DNA of 64,000 nt from Lewinella sp. JB7 (lineage in GTDB: Bacteria; Bacteroidota; Bacteroidia; Chitinophagales; Saprospiraceae), in the NCBI RefSeq assembly GCF_024297185.1, contig NZ_JANCTD010000010.1, positions 1 through 64,000 on the forward strand. Direction: 5' to 3'. Within the stretch, counting starts at the first letter, position 1; the number at the start of each line of letters is the position of its first letter. Position numbers and translations under genes: made by a program. Positions 52,854-61,879 of the stretch are shown here, piece by piece. The notes under the pieces are model-generated. The model had not been told where the DNA came from. It did not search any database and saw nothing but the letters and a program-made list of their open reading frames with translations.

Positions 52854-54251
52854 ATGCCATCCAATTTCATCTTCGAACTGCTCTGCATCGACCCCGACGA
52901 CATCAACGATCAGCGGGGCTTTATTCACGCCATCAGTTACAGCAACGACGTATGGAACGGACGTTCGCCCATCATTACGAAAGACAAGAACGGCAACGAC
53001 TACATCAAGGGGGAAAGCGGACTTACCGTCACCGTTATCAATGTCGACACCAGTAAAATATTAACCGACCTCGTGGAGGCCGCCTTCGTACTCCGCGTCG
53101 AAAGTCAACTCTTCGAACCCCTCGAGCCCTTCCGTCAACGCCTGTTGCGGCACCTCAGCGATAAACTGCGCTTCGCCCACCTCCGGGTCCTGCAGGACGA
53201 CATCAGCAGCGAGATCGCCAACCAGCTCTACCCCAAGATCAATGCCGTGGAGAACCTGCTCCGCCGCTACCTCATCAAGTTCTTCTTCCAGCGGGTAGGT
53301 ATGTCCTGGTGGGAAGTGACGGCCACGCCGAAAATGATCGAAAAGGTCAAGGCCCGGCAGCGCAACCGCTCCAATCAGTTCAGCTATTTCATCAACAGCG
53401 ACATCGAGTTTGCCGACTTTGACGATCTGGGCTTACTCATCTACAAGCAGTCCACCGGCTTCAACGAGCCCGAGAAGGTGCTCGAACGCCTCAGCACCAT
53501 TGACACCCTGGAGGAATTGCAGGAGCTGAAGTCGAACCTCGAAGGCAACTACACCAAGTACTTTAAGACCTTCTTCCGCGACAAGAATTTCGAGCGACTG
53601 TGGAAGGAGATGTCGAAGATCCGCAACAAGGTGGCCCACCAGGCGACCTTCTTCCACAGTGAGTTACGCAAGGGCATCGAGCTTTCGGCCGAACTCACCT
53701 CCATCATCAAGGAGGCGGAATACCACATCGACGAGATCGTGCTCTCCCTGAAGGAAAAGCAGGCCATTCACCAGGCGGCGGCCGAAGTGGTGCGCGAGGA
53801 ACAGGAGGAAGCCGCCGTACAGCAGGCGCAGGACATCGCCGGCGGCCGCCCCCACCAGACCGTGGAGGAGCCGACAGTGCTGACCGCCGGTTCCACGACC
53901 CCGAAGGATCACGATCACCGGGTGAAACTTACCGGCCCGAAGATCATCGGCAAGATCAAACTCGAGCATAAGACGAACACCTACCGGGATACCGCTCCCC
54001 CCGGCTACCGGGTCATCACGGCGGAGGAAATTATGGATGAGCTGCACGAGGCCCTACACCTCAACTTCACGACCTACGTGGGACTGAAGTGGTTCGTCAC
54101 CCAGTACCTGGCCAATAAGGGCTACGCCATCGGCACCACCTATTCCCTGGTCAATATCCTCATCGAGCAGACCCACATCGAGCTTTACGACTGGGAAAGC
54201 CCGGAGGGCTACATGATCAAGGCGGTCAGGCTGCCTAGTTCAGGATCCTGA
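52854..54251 (+). CDS. HEPN-like domain protein, possible RNase, unknown role
   Basis: A 465-residue cytoplasmic protein with no assigned family. Residues about 120-150 (EIANQLYPKINAVENLLRRYLIKFFF) and about 215-285 are helical and resemble HEPN modules. MSKIRNKVAHQ (near residue 260) contains the RxxxxH motif that forms HEPN RNase active sites. A charged coiled coil follows (about 290-325). The C-terminal 75 residues (EEIMDELHEALHLNFTTYVGLKWFV...) look like a winged helix. HEPN proteins often act in defence, toxin-antitoxin or RNA processing. No partner gene is visible. The 3' end overlaps the convergent lipoprotein gene by 17 nt. Confidence 0.6.
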   Translation: MPSNFIFELLCIDPDDINDQRGFIHAISYSNDVWNGRSPIITKDKNGNDYIKGESGLTVTVINVDTSKILTDLVEAAFVLRVESQLFEPLEPFRQRLLRHLSDKLRFAHLRVLQDDISSEIANQLYPKINAVENLLRRYLIKFFFQRVGMSWWEVTATPKMIEKVKARQRNRSNQFSYFINSDIEFADFDDLGLLIYKQSTGFNEPEKVLERLSTIDTLEELQELKSNLEGNYTKYFKTFFRDKNFERLWKEMSKIRNKVAHQATFFHSELRKGIELSAELTSIIKEAEYHIDEIVLSLKEKQAIHQAAAEVVREEQEEAAVQQAQDIAGGRPHQTVEEPTVLTAGSTTPKDHDHRVKLTGPKIIGKIKLEHKTNTYRDTAPPGYRVITAEEIMDELHEALHLNFTTYVGLKWFVTQYLANKGYAIGTTYSLVNILIEQTHIELYDWESPEGYMIKAVRLPSSGS

Positions 54252-56214
54252 AGGTCGTCCGGCGATTGCGCTGGTGCTCCTCCTCAGTACACCGCTGACA
54301 GATGCATTCGGCTACAGGCTGGGATTCGCCGTAGCCCTTCGCGGTGAGGCGGTCGGGACTGATGCCCTGGGCGACGAGGTAGTCTACGGCCGACTTGGCG
54401 CGGGCCTGACTCAGGCGATCGTTGTAGGCGTCCGTGGCCCGGCAGTCGGTGTGGCTGCCGAGTTCGATGCGAATGTCCGGGTTGCGGGTCAGCAGGTCGG
54501 TCAGCTCGTTCAGGGTCGGCTTGGCGTCTTCGCGGATGAAGCTTTCGTCAAGGTCGTAGTAGATATTCTCCAGGACGATCTCGCGGTTACGGAAGATCTT
54601 TTCGATCTCCAGTTCGAGTTCGTAGCGTTGCTCGGGCGCCTCCGGGTCGCGGGGCAGGTTGCGACTGCTGAAGCGTCCCTCCGCCGCGAGGTACTCCGGT
54701 CGCTCGGCCCGGAATTCGTAGCGTTGGTCGTCGACCAGGACCAGGCTCAGCTGACCCTCTTCGTTCGTGGTGACCGTCCGGCTCTGCTCGCCGACCTGCG
54801 CGATAACGCTCGCGTTGGGCACCGGCCGCAGGCCGAGTACCCGGCTGGCGGGGTTGGTGGGGTCTTCGTAGATTTTCTCCACGACGGTGACGTCCAGTAC
54901 GTTGCGGTACGCGATCGGGGTCGTATCGGGCGGCGGTGGGGGCAGCACGGTGCGGGTGTAGGCGTAGATGTCGTCCCCGCCGGCACCCCCCGGTCGCGCG
55001 CTGCTGAAGTATCCGGTAGAGGTAGAGCCTACGCCCGTGCCGTTGCGCCGGAGGATGGTGTAGGCAAAATCGTCGGCGCCGCTGTTGATCGGCATGCGCA
55101 GGTTCTTGGGCGCGTTGTACCGTCCGTCCCCGAGCGGCCAGGTGCGGAAGATGTCCAGCCCGCCGAGTCCTTCCAGTCCGTCGCTGGAGAAGTATAGGGT
55201 GTCGCCGTCGAGGGTCGGAAACTGTTCGTTGCCTTCGGTGTTGATGGCGCGGTTCATCAGGTCCGGTTCGCTCCACTTGCCGTCGGCGCCCAGGGTAACG
55301 CTGTACAAATCGTAGCCGCCCCAGCCGTCGGGCAGGTTTGCCGAAAAGATGAGCGTCTTTCCGTCCGCGCTCAGGGCGGGGTGCATGTAATTGGCTTCCG
55401 GGGTGACGAAGGGGAGTTTTTCCGCGGGCGCCCAACCCTCGCCCACCCGCTCGCTGCGGTACAGGCCGCAGTAGGCATCGCTACGCTTGGCCGGCGGACT
55501 GCAACGGGTGAAGTAGACCGTGTTTCCGTCCGCGCTGAAGCTCACGGTCCCCTCGTTATCGGCGGTGTTGAGTCCGGCATTGAAGCCTTCGACGGAGGCG
55601 GCCCGGGGGTCCACGCGGAAGAGGTCGCTGAAGTTGCGGCCCGTCCACTTGTAGGTTTCGTCTCCCGTCGCGGAGCTGCGATCGCTGGTGAATATCAGTT
55701 CATCCCCGTAAGCCACGGCCGCGTAGTCCGCTCCCGCGCTGTTGAAGGCTACCGGACTGACGTCGAACTCCTTAACTTCCATGGCTTCCAGCCGGGCTTT
55801 CTGCCGCATGGCCAGTTCGGCGCCGGCAATGTCGCGGCGGAATTCGTAGCGAGAACCGATTTCGAAGCCGAGATCGGTGTACACCTGTATGGCCTCCTCG
55901 TAGCGTTCGAGTCGCTTGAGCGCGGCCGCCCGTTCCCGCAGGGCGTCGGGGCCGGCCCCGTTGTCGTAGGCGGTCTGGAACCAGGCCTCCGCTTCCGCGT
56001 CCCGGCCGGTTTCCCGGTAACTGACGGCGAGGTTCAGCGCGATGTCCCCCTGCTGTCCCCGCGACTTCGCCCGCTTGTACTCGCGCTCGAGCATGGGAAT
56101 CGCTACGTCGTACTGCTTGCGGTCCACGGCGGTTGATCCGTCCGTAATCTTGGCCGTATAGGTGCATCCGGCCAGGGTGAGCAGAATCGAAGCAAGGAGA
56201 GTCAGGCGCAACAT
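54235..56214 (-). CDS. PorE-like TPR-PD40-OmpA outer-membrane lipoprotein
   Basis: A protein of 659 residues from ATG 56214 with lipobox LTLAGC. Domain order is TPR repeats (about 30-140: YDVAIPMLEREYKRAKSRG...), a PD40/WD40-like propeller (about 165-410: ELIFTSDRSS, GTVSFSADGNTVYFTR, HPALSADGKTLIFSANLPDGWGGYDLY), a carboxypeptidase-regulatory-like domain (about 440-540) and a C-terminal OmpA domain (IRIELGSHTDCRATDAYNDRLSQARAKSAVDYL) that binds peptidoglycan. This is the PorE architecture of the T9SS in Porphyromonas gingivalis, with similar length. Paralogues with the same layout are common, so orthology is not certain. A longer in-frame start is rejected as it lacks a signal peptide. Confidence 0.85.
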   Translation of the reverse strand: MLRLTLLASILLTLAGCTYTAKITDGSTAVDRKQYDVAIPMLEREYKRAKSRGQQGDIALNLAVSYRETGRDAEAEAWFQTAYDNGAGPDALRERAAALKRLERYEEAIQVYTDLGFEIGSRYEFRRDIAGAELAMRQKARLEAMEVKEFDVSPVAFNSAGADYAAVAYGDELIFTSDRSSATGDETYKWTGRNFSDLFRVDPRAASVEGFNAGLNTADNEGTVSFSADGNTVYFTRCSPPAKRSDAYCGLYRSERVGEGWAPAEKLPFVTPEANYMHPALSADGKTLIFSANLPDGWGGYDLYSVTLGADGKWSEPDLMNRAINTEGNEQFPTLDGDTLYFSSDGLEGLGGLDIFRTWPLGDGRYNAPKNLRMPINSGADDFAYTILRRNGTGVGSTSTGYFSSARPGGAGGDDIYAYTRTVLPPPPPDTTPIAYRNVLDVTVVEKIYEDPTNPASRVLGLRPVPNASVIAQVGEQSRTVTTNEEGQLSLVLVDDQRYEFRAERPEYLAAEGRFSSRNLPRDPEAPEQRYELELEIEKIFRNREIVLENIYYDLDESFIREDAKPTLNELTDLLTRNPDIRIELGSHTDCRATDAYNDRLSQARAKSAVDYLVAQGISPDRLTAKGYGESQPVAECICQRCTEEEHQRNRRTTFRILN

Positions 56215-56379
56215 GGAGGAAGGATTTGCAAAAAAACGATTGCCACCGACCATTGTTTCCGGGGGGCGGGGCCGCGGGTGCCGTGGTCGTGACCAAGAGC
56301 AAGGTAATGCGGTAAAGCGATCTACGCCCGAAGGAGCAAAATATGTTCGGTTTACTGACAATATGTCAGCCATTCCGCT

Positions 56380-56387
56380 TACCTTTG
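56380..56387 (+). promoter_or_regulatory. miaB operon promoter -7 box
   Basis: TACCTTTG followed by CGG is a full match, 21 nt before the miaB ATG. Confidence 0.7.
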
Positions 56388-56408
56388 CGGGTCTAACCGG
56401 ATAGAAGC

Positions 56409-57851
56409 ATGTACAACGATAATCCGACCCTTCAGGATCTGAACGCCAAAACGATCGACGAGTCCGCCCAGGGTCAAGTGTACGGGGAAGCCGCCGTTGC
56501 CGAAGCGCCCCGGGACAAGCAATTTTACATCGAGAGCTACGGTTGTCAGATGAACTTCAGCGACTCCGAGATCGTGGCGTCCATCCTGGGAGAAGCGGGC
56601 TACGGACCTACGCGTAACCTGGAAGCGGCGGACCTCATTCTGATCAATACCTGCTCCATCCGGGAGAAAGCGGAGGATACCGTGCGCAAGCGCCTGCGGG
56701 TCTTCGACAAGGTGAAGCAGCGCAAGCCCGGCACCATGGTGGGCGTACTCGGATGCATGGCCGAGCGTCTGAAGGCCAAGTTTCTCGAGGAGGAAAAGCT
56801 GGTAGACTTGGTGGTGGGCCCGGATGCCTACCGCGATCTGCCGAATTTGGTGGCGGGCGCCGAGGAGGGCGACAAGGCCGTGAACGTATTCCTCAGCCGG
56901 GAAGAAACCTACGCCGACATCAACCCCCTGCGCCTGCAGAGCAACGGCGTAACGGCCTTCATCTCCATTATGCGGGGCTGCGACAACATGTGCTCCTTCT
57001 GCGTAGTCCCCTACACCCGGGGACGGGAGCGCAGCCGTAACGCCTTCAGCATCGTGGCCGAAGCCACGGACCTTTTCGACCGCGGCTTTCGCGAAGTCAC
57101 CCTGCTGGGCCAGAACGTCGACAGCTACAAATGGACGAACCCGGAGACGGGCGCGGTGGTCAACTTTGCCCAACTGCTCCGGCTTACCGCGGAGGTTCAT
57201 CCCGATCTGCGTATTCGCTTCAGTACCAGCCACCCAAAGGACATCACCGACGAGGTACTTTACACCATGCGCGACCACGCCAACGTGTGTAAATACATCC
57301 ACCTGCCCGTGCAGTCCGGCAACAGCCGCATCCTGGACCTGATGAACCGGACCTACGACCGGGAGTGGTACCGGAAGAAGGTCGACCGTATCTACGAGAT
57401 TATGCCCGACTGCGCGATCAGCTCCGACGTGATCACCGGCTTCTGTACCGAAACCGAGGAGGAACACCGAGATACGCTGTCGATGATCGACTACGCTCGC
57501 TACAGCATGTCGTATATGTTCTACTACTCCGAACGACCCGGCACCCCGGCGGCGCGCAAGTTCACCGACGACGTACCCCTGGCCGTCAAGAAACGGCGGC
57601 TCCAGGAGATCATTGACCTGCAGACCGGCATCAGCCACGAACTGAACCAACAGGACATCGGTAAAACCTTTCGGGTACTGATCGAGGGCGAGTCCAAGCG
57701 ATCCGCCGACGACTGGAAGGGGCGCAACACCCAGAACAAGATGATCATCTTTCCCAAGACGGGGGCCTACCGCCCCGGCGACTACGTGACCGTAACGGTA
57801 ACCGACGCTACTTCCGCCACCCTGCTCGGTCACCTCCACAACCCCCGCTAA
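56409..57851 (+). CDS. miaB: tRNA-2-methylthio-N6-dimethylallyladenosine synthase
   Basis: A 480-residue radical-SAM methylthiotransferase that converts i6A37 to ms2i6A37 in tRNAs reading UNN codons. The UPF0004 domain has its three cluster cysteines ([29 protein letters not shown]). The radical-SAM motif is [21 protein letters not shown] (CxxxCxxC). A C-terminal TRAM domain follows ([25 protein letters not shown]). It acts directly after MiaA, encoded at 37805. It heads a co-directional cluster with the AAA+ activator, 4 nt apart. Confidence 0.96.
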   Translation: MYNDNPTLQDLNAKTIDESAQGQVYGEAAVAEAPRDKQFYIESYGCQMNFSDSEIVASILGEAGYGPTRNLEAADLILINTCSIREKAEDTVRKRLRVFDKVKQRKPGTMVGVLGCMAERLKAKFLEEEKLVDLVVGPDAYRDLPNLVAGAEEGDKAVNVFLSREETYADINPLRLQSNGVTAFISIMRGCDNMCSFCVVPYTRGRERSRNAFSIVAEATDLFDRGFREVTLLGQNVDSYKWTNPETGAVVNFAQLLRLTAEVHPDLRIRFSTSHPKDITDEVLYTMRDHANVCKYIHLPVQSGNSRILDLMNRTYDREWYRKKVDRIYEIMPDCAISSDVITGFCTETEEEHRDTLSMIDYARYSMSYMFYYSERPGTPAARKFTDDVPLAVKKRRLQEIIDLQTGISHELNQQDIGKTFRVLIEGESKRSADDWKGRNTQNKMIIFPKTGAYRPGDYVTVTVTDATSATLLGHLHNPR

Positions 57852-57855
57852 CGGT

Positions 57856-59121
57856 ATGGCAGCCATCGACAGCACCAAACGCCGCTACGGCATCGTGGGC
57901 CGCTCCCCCGCCCTGGAGAATGCCCTGAATACCGCCCTGCGGGTCGCCCCGACCGACCTATCCATCCTGATTACCGGCGAATCCGGAGTGGGAAAGGAAG
58001 TTTTCAGTCGCATCATCCACGACAACAGTCCCCGGAAGCACGAGAAGTTTATCGCCATCAACTGCGGAGCCATTCCCGAGGGGACCATCAACAGTGAACT
58101 CTTCGGTCACGTAAAGGGGGCCTTCACCAACGCGACCGGCGACCGCAAGGGGTACTTCGAATCCTACGACGGAGGAACGATCTTCCTGGATGAGGTCGGC
58201 GAGATGCCCCTGGACACCCAGACCTATCTGTTGCGCGTACTGGAGAGTGGAGAATTCATCCGGGTGGGATCGAGCACCGTACAGCGCACGGACGTGCGCA
58301 TCGTTGCCGCCACCAACCGCAAGCTCAACGAGCGGATTGAATCGGGCAAGTTTCGCGAAGACCTGTATTACCGTCTGGCAACCGTAAACATCGAGTTACC
58401 GAGCCTGCGCGAGCGCGCCGAGGACATCTACCTGCTGTTCCGCTACTTCGCCAACAATTTTGCCGAGCAGCAGGGCTTCGACCCGGTCCGCATCGACGAC
58501 GAGGCGCGGTGGCTACTCGAAAACTACCAGTGGCCGGGTAACATCCGGGAGCTGAAGAACGTAGCCGAACAGCTGAGCATCCTGGCGGAGAAGCGCGAAC
58601 TCACCGCGGCGGATCTCCTCACCATGATGCCCAAACTGCGGGACCGGAACCTGCCGGCCATCACGAAGAACGGCCGCGGCGACGGCATGCAGGAGCGCGA
58701 GATCCTGTACAAGGTCCTCTTCGACATGAAGGCCGACCTGAACGACCTGAAGGGACTCATCTTCGAACTCATCCGGAGCAACGACCTCCGGGTGCCCGAC
58801 ATGGGCAAGATTCGCGCCCTGCAACTTCCGGGGGCCTACCCCGCCGCCGCCGAAGAGATCGACCGGCGCGCGGGCGTCGACACCGCGGACTTCCGCTCGG
58901 CCGCTACCGAGGATCCCATCATCGTCGATACGAGTATGCAGCGGGCGTACGATCGGAGCGAGATCGTCGAGGAGGACCTCAGTCTGGCGAACGCCGAGCG
59001 GGAGCTTATCCGTAAAGCCCTGAAGAAGCACAACGGGCGGCGTAAGGAAGCCGCCGCCGAACTGGGCATCAGCGAACGGACGCTGTACCGCAAGATCAAG
59101 GAATACGAAATCGTGGAGTAA
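57856..59121 (+). CDS. Sigma54-type AAA+ transcriptional activator without receiver domain
   Basis: A 421-residue protein beginning directly with the AAA+ domain: Walker A ITGESGVGKEVFSRI (near residue 38), the loop-1 motif GHVKGAFTNATGDRKG, Walker B GGTIFLDEVGEMPL and the arginine region FREDLYYRLATVNIELPSLRER. A linker (about 265-365) and a C-terminal Fis-type helix-turn-helix (ERELIRKALKKHNGRRKEAAAELGISERTLYRKIKEY) follow. The loop reads GAFTNA instead of the canonical GAFTGA that contacts sigma54. With no sensory domain, activity may be constitutive or partner-controlled. It is co-transcribed with miaB. Confidence 0.9.
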   Translation: MAAIDSTKRRYGIVGRSPALENALNTALRVAPTDLSILITGESGVGKEVFSRIIHDNSPRKHEKFIAINCGAIPEGTINSELFGHVKGAFTNATGDRKGYFESYDGGTIFLDEVGEMPLDTQTYLLRVLESGEFIRVGSSTVQRTDVRIVAATNRKLNERIESGKFREDLYYRLATVNIELPSLRERAEDIYLLFRYFANNFAEQQGFDPVRIDDEARWLLENYQWPGNIRELKNVAEQLSILAEKRELTAADLLTMMPKLRDRNLPAITKNGRGDGMQEREILYKVLFDMKADLNDLKGLIFELIRSNDLRVPDMGKIRALQLPGAYPAAAEEIDRRAGVDTADFRSAATEDPIIVDTSMQRAYDRSEIVEEDLSLANAERELIRKALKKHNGRRKEAAAELGISERTLYRKIKEYEIVE

Positions 59122-59250
59122 ACCACTCCGTCCACCATCCGCGCTTACCCGGCTGCCCGTGGGGCAAACCAATCGCAAGGACCTTACGTTACAGTCGGGT
59201 ATTTCACCGACCCCGCGCCAGCCGCCTCACATCTAGTTACCTCCCCCCTT

Positions 59251-60285
59251 ATGCGTTACGAAGTCAAGATTGGAATCCTCGCCGTTGTCGCCATTCTACT
59301 GGCCTTCTGGGGATTCAAGTTTATCCAGGGGAGTAACCTGTTTTCTTCCTCCCAGACGTACTACGTCGATTATAAGGACGTCGCCGGCCTGACCGTGGGC
59401 ACTCCGGTACAGATTGCCGGGGTCACCGTGGGCACCGTTAAGCAGATCAACCTGGATCAGGTCAAGAAACTGGTCGTCGTGACCCTGGAGGTCCGCAAAA
59501 ACGTCAACATTCCCGTTGAGACCCAGGCGTACATCAGTACCATCAGCCTCCTGGGAGAGAAGGCGGTTCAACTGGAGTACGATCGCCCCTGTTTTGGCGA
59601 CGGGGATTGCGCGGAAAGCGGCAGCTACCTCGAAGGATCTTCTAAAGGCATTCTGGCCTCCTTCCTGGGGACCGATCCCGACGCCGATCCGGCCGCGGGC
59701 ATTAAGGGGCAGATCAGCGAGGCGGTCGACAGCATCCGGTGGACCTTGTTCAGCGAGGAAAGCAACAACCCACTGGCGCGATCTTCCCGGGACCTGGCCG
59801 TGACCATGGAAAACCTCAAGGCCGCCACCGCCCGTCTGCAGACGCTGATGGATGCGAATAGCCGGGAAATCAATACCACCTTCGACAATCTGGCCAGCAT
59901 CACCGGGACGCTAAGCGATCGTCAGGAAAGCATCGCGAATATTATTGCGAACGCCGATACCCTGTCCGCCAACCTCAGCGGGCTCCAGCTCGAGCAGACG
60001 GTCGATGAAGTCAACACCAGCATCGTACGGCTCCGGGGCACCCTGGATGAGGCGGACCGGGCCCTAGGTGGGGTCACCGCCGTAATGAATGACGTCCAGA
60101 GCGGAAAAGGTACCCTTGGCAAGTTGCTCACCGACGATGAAATCTACAACCGGCTGAACCGCGCCAGCGTGGCGGCCGATACCCTGCTCAGCGACCTGCA
60201 GGAACGCCCCTACCGCTACGTGCCCTTCAAGAGCCGCAAGCGGGTACTCAAATTCGACCGCAAGGACGAAGCAGCCGAAGAATAA
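59251..60285 (+). CDS. MCE-domain (MlaD-type) lipid transport protein
   Basis: A 344-residue envelope protein. An N-terminal anchor (VKIGILAVVAILLAFWGFKFI) precedes one MCE domain (about residues 38-115: YYVDYKDVAGLTVGTPVQIAGVTVGTVKQINL...ISLLGEKAVQLEY). A long helical C-terminus is rich in Asn, Thr and Leu heptads (about 170-300). It should bind phospholipids as the periplasmic part of an ABC transporter. The ATPase and permease partners are not adjacent. Confidence 0.9.
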   Translation: MRYEVKIGILAVVAILLAFWGFKFIQGSNLFSSSQTYYVDYKDVAGLTVGTPVQIAGVTVGTVKQINLDQVKKLVVVTLEVRKNVNIPVETQAYISTISLLGEKAVQLEYDRPCFGDGDCAESGSYLEGSSKGILASFLGTDPDADPAAGIKGQISEAVDSIRWTLFSEESNNPLARSSRDLAVTMENLKAATARLQTLMDANSREINTTFDNLASITGTLSDRQESIANIIANADTLSANLSGLQLEQTVDEVNTSIVRLRGTLDEADRALGGVTAVMNDVQSGKGTLGKLLTDDEIYNRLNRASVAADTLLSDLQERPYRYVPFKSRKRVLKFDRKDEAAEE

Positions 60286-60290
60286 TTCCC

Positions 60291-61802
60291 ATGCGCATCC
60301 TCTCGGCCAAACAGCACCATGCCCTCGACGAGGCCACTATGCGCCAGGAGGACATCAGTAACCTCGATCTCATGGAGCGGGCGGCCACCGCCTGGTCCGC
60401 ACGTTTCCAGCGGCATTATCCGGACAAGCGCCGGCGCATCACCGTCCTGGTTGGTCCGGGAAATAACGGCGGGGATGGCCTCGTCGCCGCCCGCCTACTA
60501 CGGTTCGAGGCCTATACGGTCAACGTGATCTGGGCCGCGATCGGCAAGAGTTCACCGGACAATGACGCTAACCTGCGCCGGGCCAAAGATGTCGGTGTTC
60601 CCCTGCGGCAGCTCCACGAAGGTGATGACTTTCCCGTGATTCCCGCCGGTTCCCTTCTTATCGACGCCCTGTTCGGAACGGGACTCAGCCGACCCGTTAC
60701 CGGGTACTGGGCGGAACTCATCGGTCACGTAAACGAGCTGGACGTGGAGCGGGTGGCGCTCGATCTGCCTAGCGGCATGTCTGCCGATCAACCGGCTACG
60801 GGATCCGTCGTACGGGCCCACCGCACCCTCTCCCTGGGCTACCCAAAACTTGCCCTGTTCGCTCCCGCCAACAGCCCCTTTCTCGGACACTGGGAGTTGG
60901 TCCCCTTTGCCCAGGCCCACGGGTACGTCGCTACGCTTCCCGACGATAAGATCATGCTTACCGAGCCGGACATTGCGCGCCTACTGAAGGTGAGGGGGGG
61001 CAGTGACCACAAGGGTACCTTCGGTCACGCGCTGCTGATCGCCGGTGCCTACGAAAAGATGGGGGCAGCCGTCATTGCGGCCCGCGCGGTGCTCCGGTCC
61101 GGTGCCGGCTTGGTAACCACTCACCTCCCCCGTATCGGTTACCAGATCATGCAACTGGCGTTTCCGGAGGCCATGTGCCGGGTGGACGAACACCAGCATT
61201 ACTTCACCGGAGCTGCCGATCTGGAGCGATACGACGTAGTGGGCATCGGACCGGGAATCGGGCAGGAAGACGCCACCCGGGAGGGCCTGTTCCGTACCAT
61301 TGCCGCCTGCCGGAAGCCCATGGTGGTCGACGCCGATGCCCTTAACCTGTTGGCGCGCCATCCGGAACACTTGTCCCGACTACCGGAACGAAGCATTCTG
61401 ACCCCCCACCCGAAGGAGTTCGAGCGACTTTTCGGACAAACGGAAAACGATTTTCAGCGGTGGGAGCTGCAACGGGCGCGGGCGCAGGAGCTGGCTATTA
61501 CCATAATCCTAAAAACCGGGCATACCGCCGTCGCTACCCCCGATGGCCGGATGCACTTCAACACGACGGGCAATCCGGGAATGGGCACCGCCGGGACCGG
61601 GGATGCCCTCACCGGCGTCCTTACCGGTCTGCTCGCCCAGGGGTATACCCCCGAGGCGGCGGCTAAGCTCGGCGTGTATCTGCACGGACTGGCGGGTGAC
61701 CTGGCTGCCCAGGCGATTGGTCAGGAGAGCATGATTGCCGAAGACCTCATCCTTCAACTCGGGGCGGCTTTTCGCAGATTGCACGCCGTCCGTAAGCGGT
61801 AA
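60291..61802 (+). CDS. nnr: Bifunctional NAD(P)H-hydrate epimerase / ADP-dependent dehydratase
   Basis: A 503-residue repair enzyme that restores damaged NADHX/NADPHX. The YjeF_N epimerase domain (residues 1 to about 215) has VGPGNNGGDGLVAARLL and LPSGMSADQP. The C-terminal dehydratase (about 225-500) has GTFGHALLIAGAYEKMGAAVIAARAVLRSGAGLVT, VVDADALNLL, LTPHPKEFERL and the signature NPGMGTAGTGDALTGVLTGLLAQG. It starts 5 nt after the MCE gene. Confidence 0.95.
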   Translation: MRILSAKQHHALDEATMRQEDISNLDLMERAATAWSARFQRHYPDKRRRITVLVGPGNNGGDGLVAARLLRFEAYTVNVIWAAIGKSSPDNDANLRRAKDVGVPLRQLHEGDDFPVIPAGSLLIDALFGTGLSRPVTGYWAELIGHVNELDVERVALDLPSGMSADQPATGSVVRAHRTLSLGYPKLALFAPANSPFLGHWELVPFAQAHGYVATLPDDKIMLTEPDIARLLKVRGGSDHKGTFGHALLIAGAYEKMGAAVIAARAVLRSGAGLVTTHLPRIGYQIMQLAFPEAMCRVDEHQHYFTGAADLERYDVVGIGPGIGQEDATREGLFRTIAACRKPMVVDADALNLLARHPEHLSRLPERSILTPHPKEFERLFGQTENDFQRWELQRARAQELAITIILKTGHTAVATPDGRMHFNTTGNPGMGTAGTGDALTGVLTGLLAQGYTPEAAAKLGVYLHGLAGDLAAQAIGQESMIAEDLILQLGAAFRRLHAVRKR

Positions 61803-61879
61803 GGCCGGTGCGGCGCGCGGAAGGTGCCGAACAAATCGCGGGGGTAAAAAGTATTGTACCGAAAGCTAAAGATACCCCC

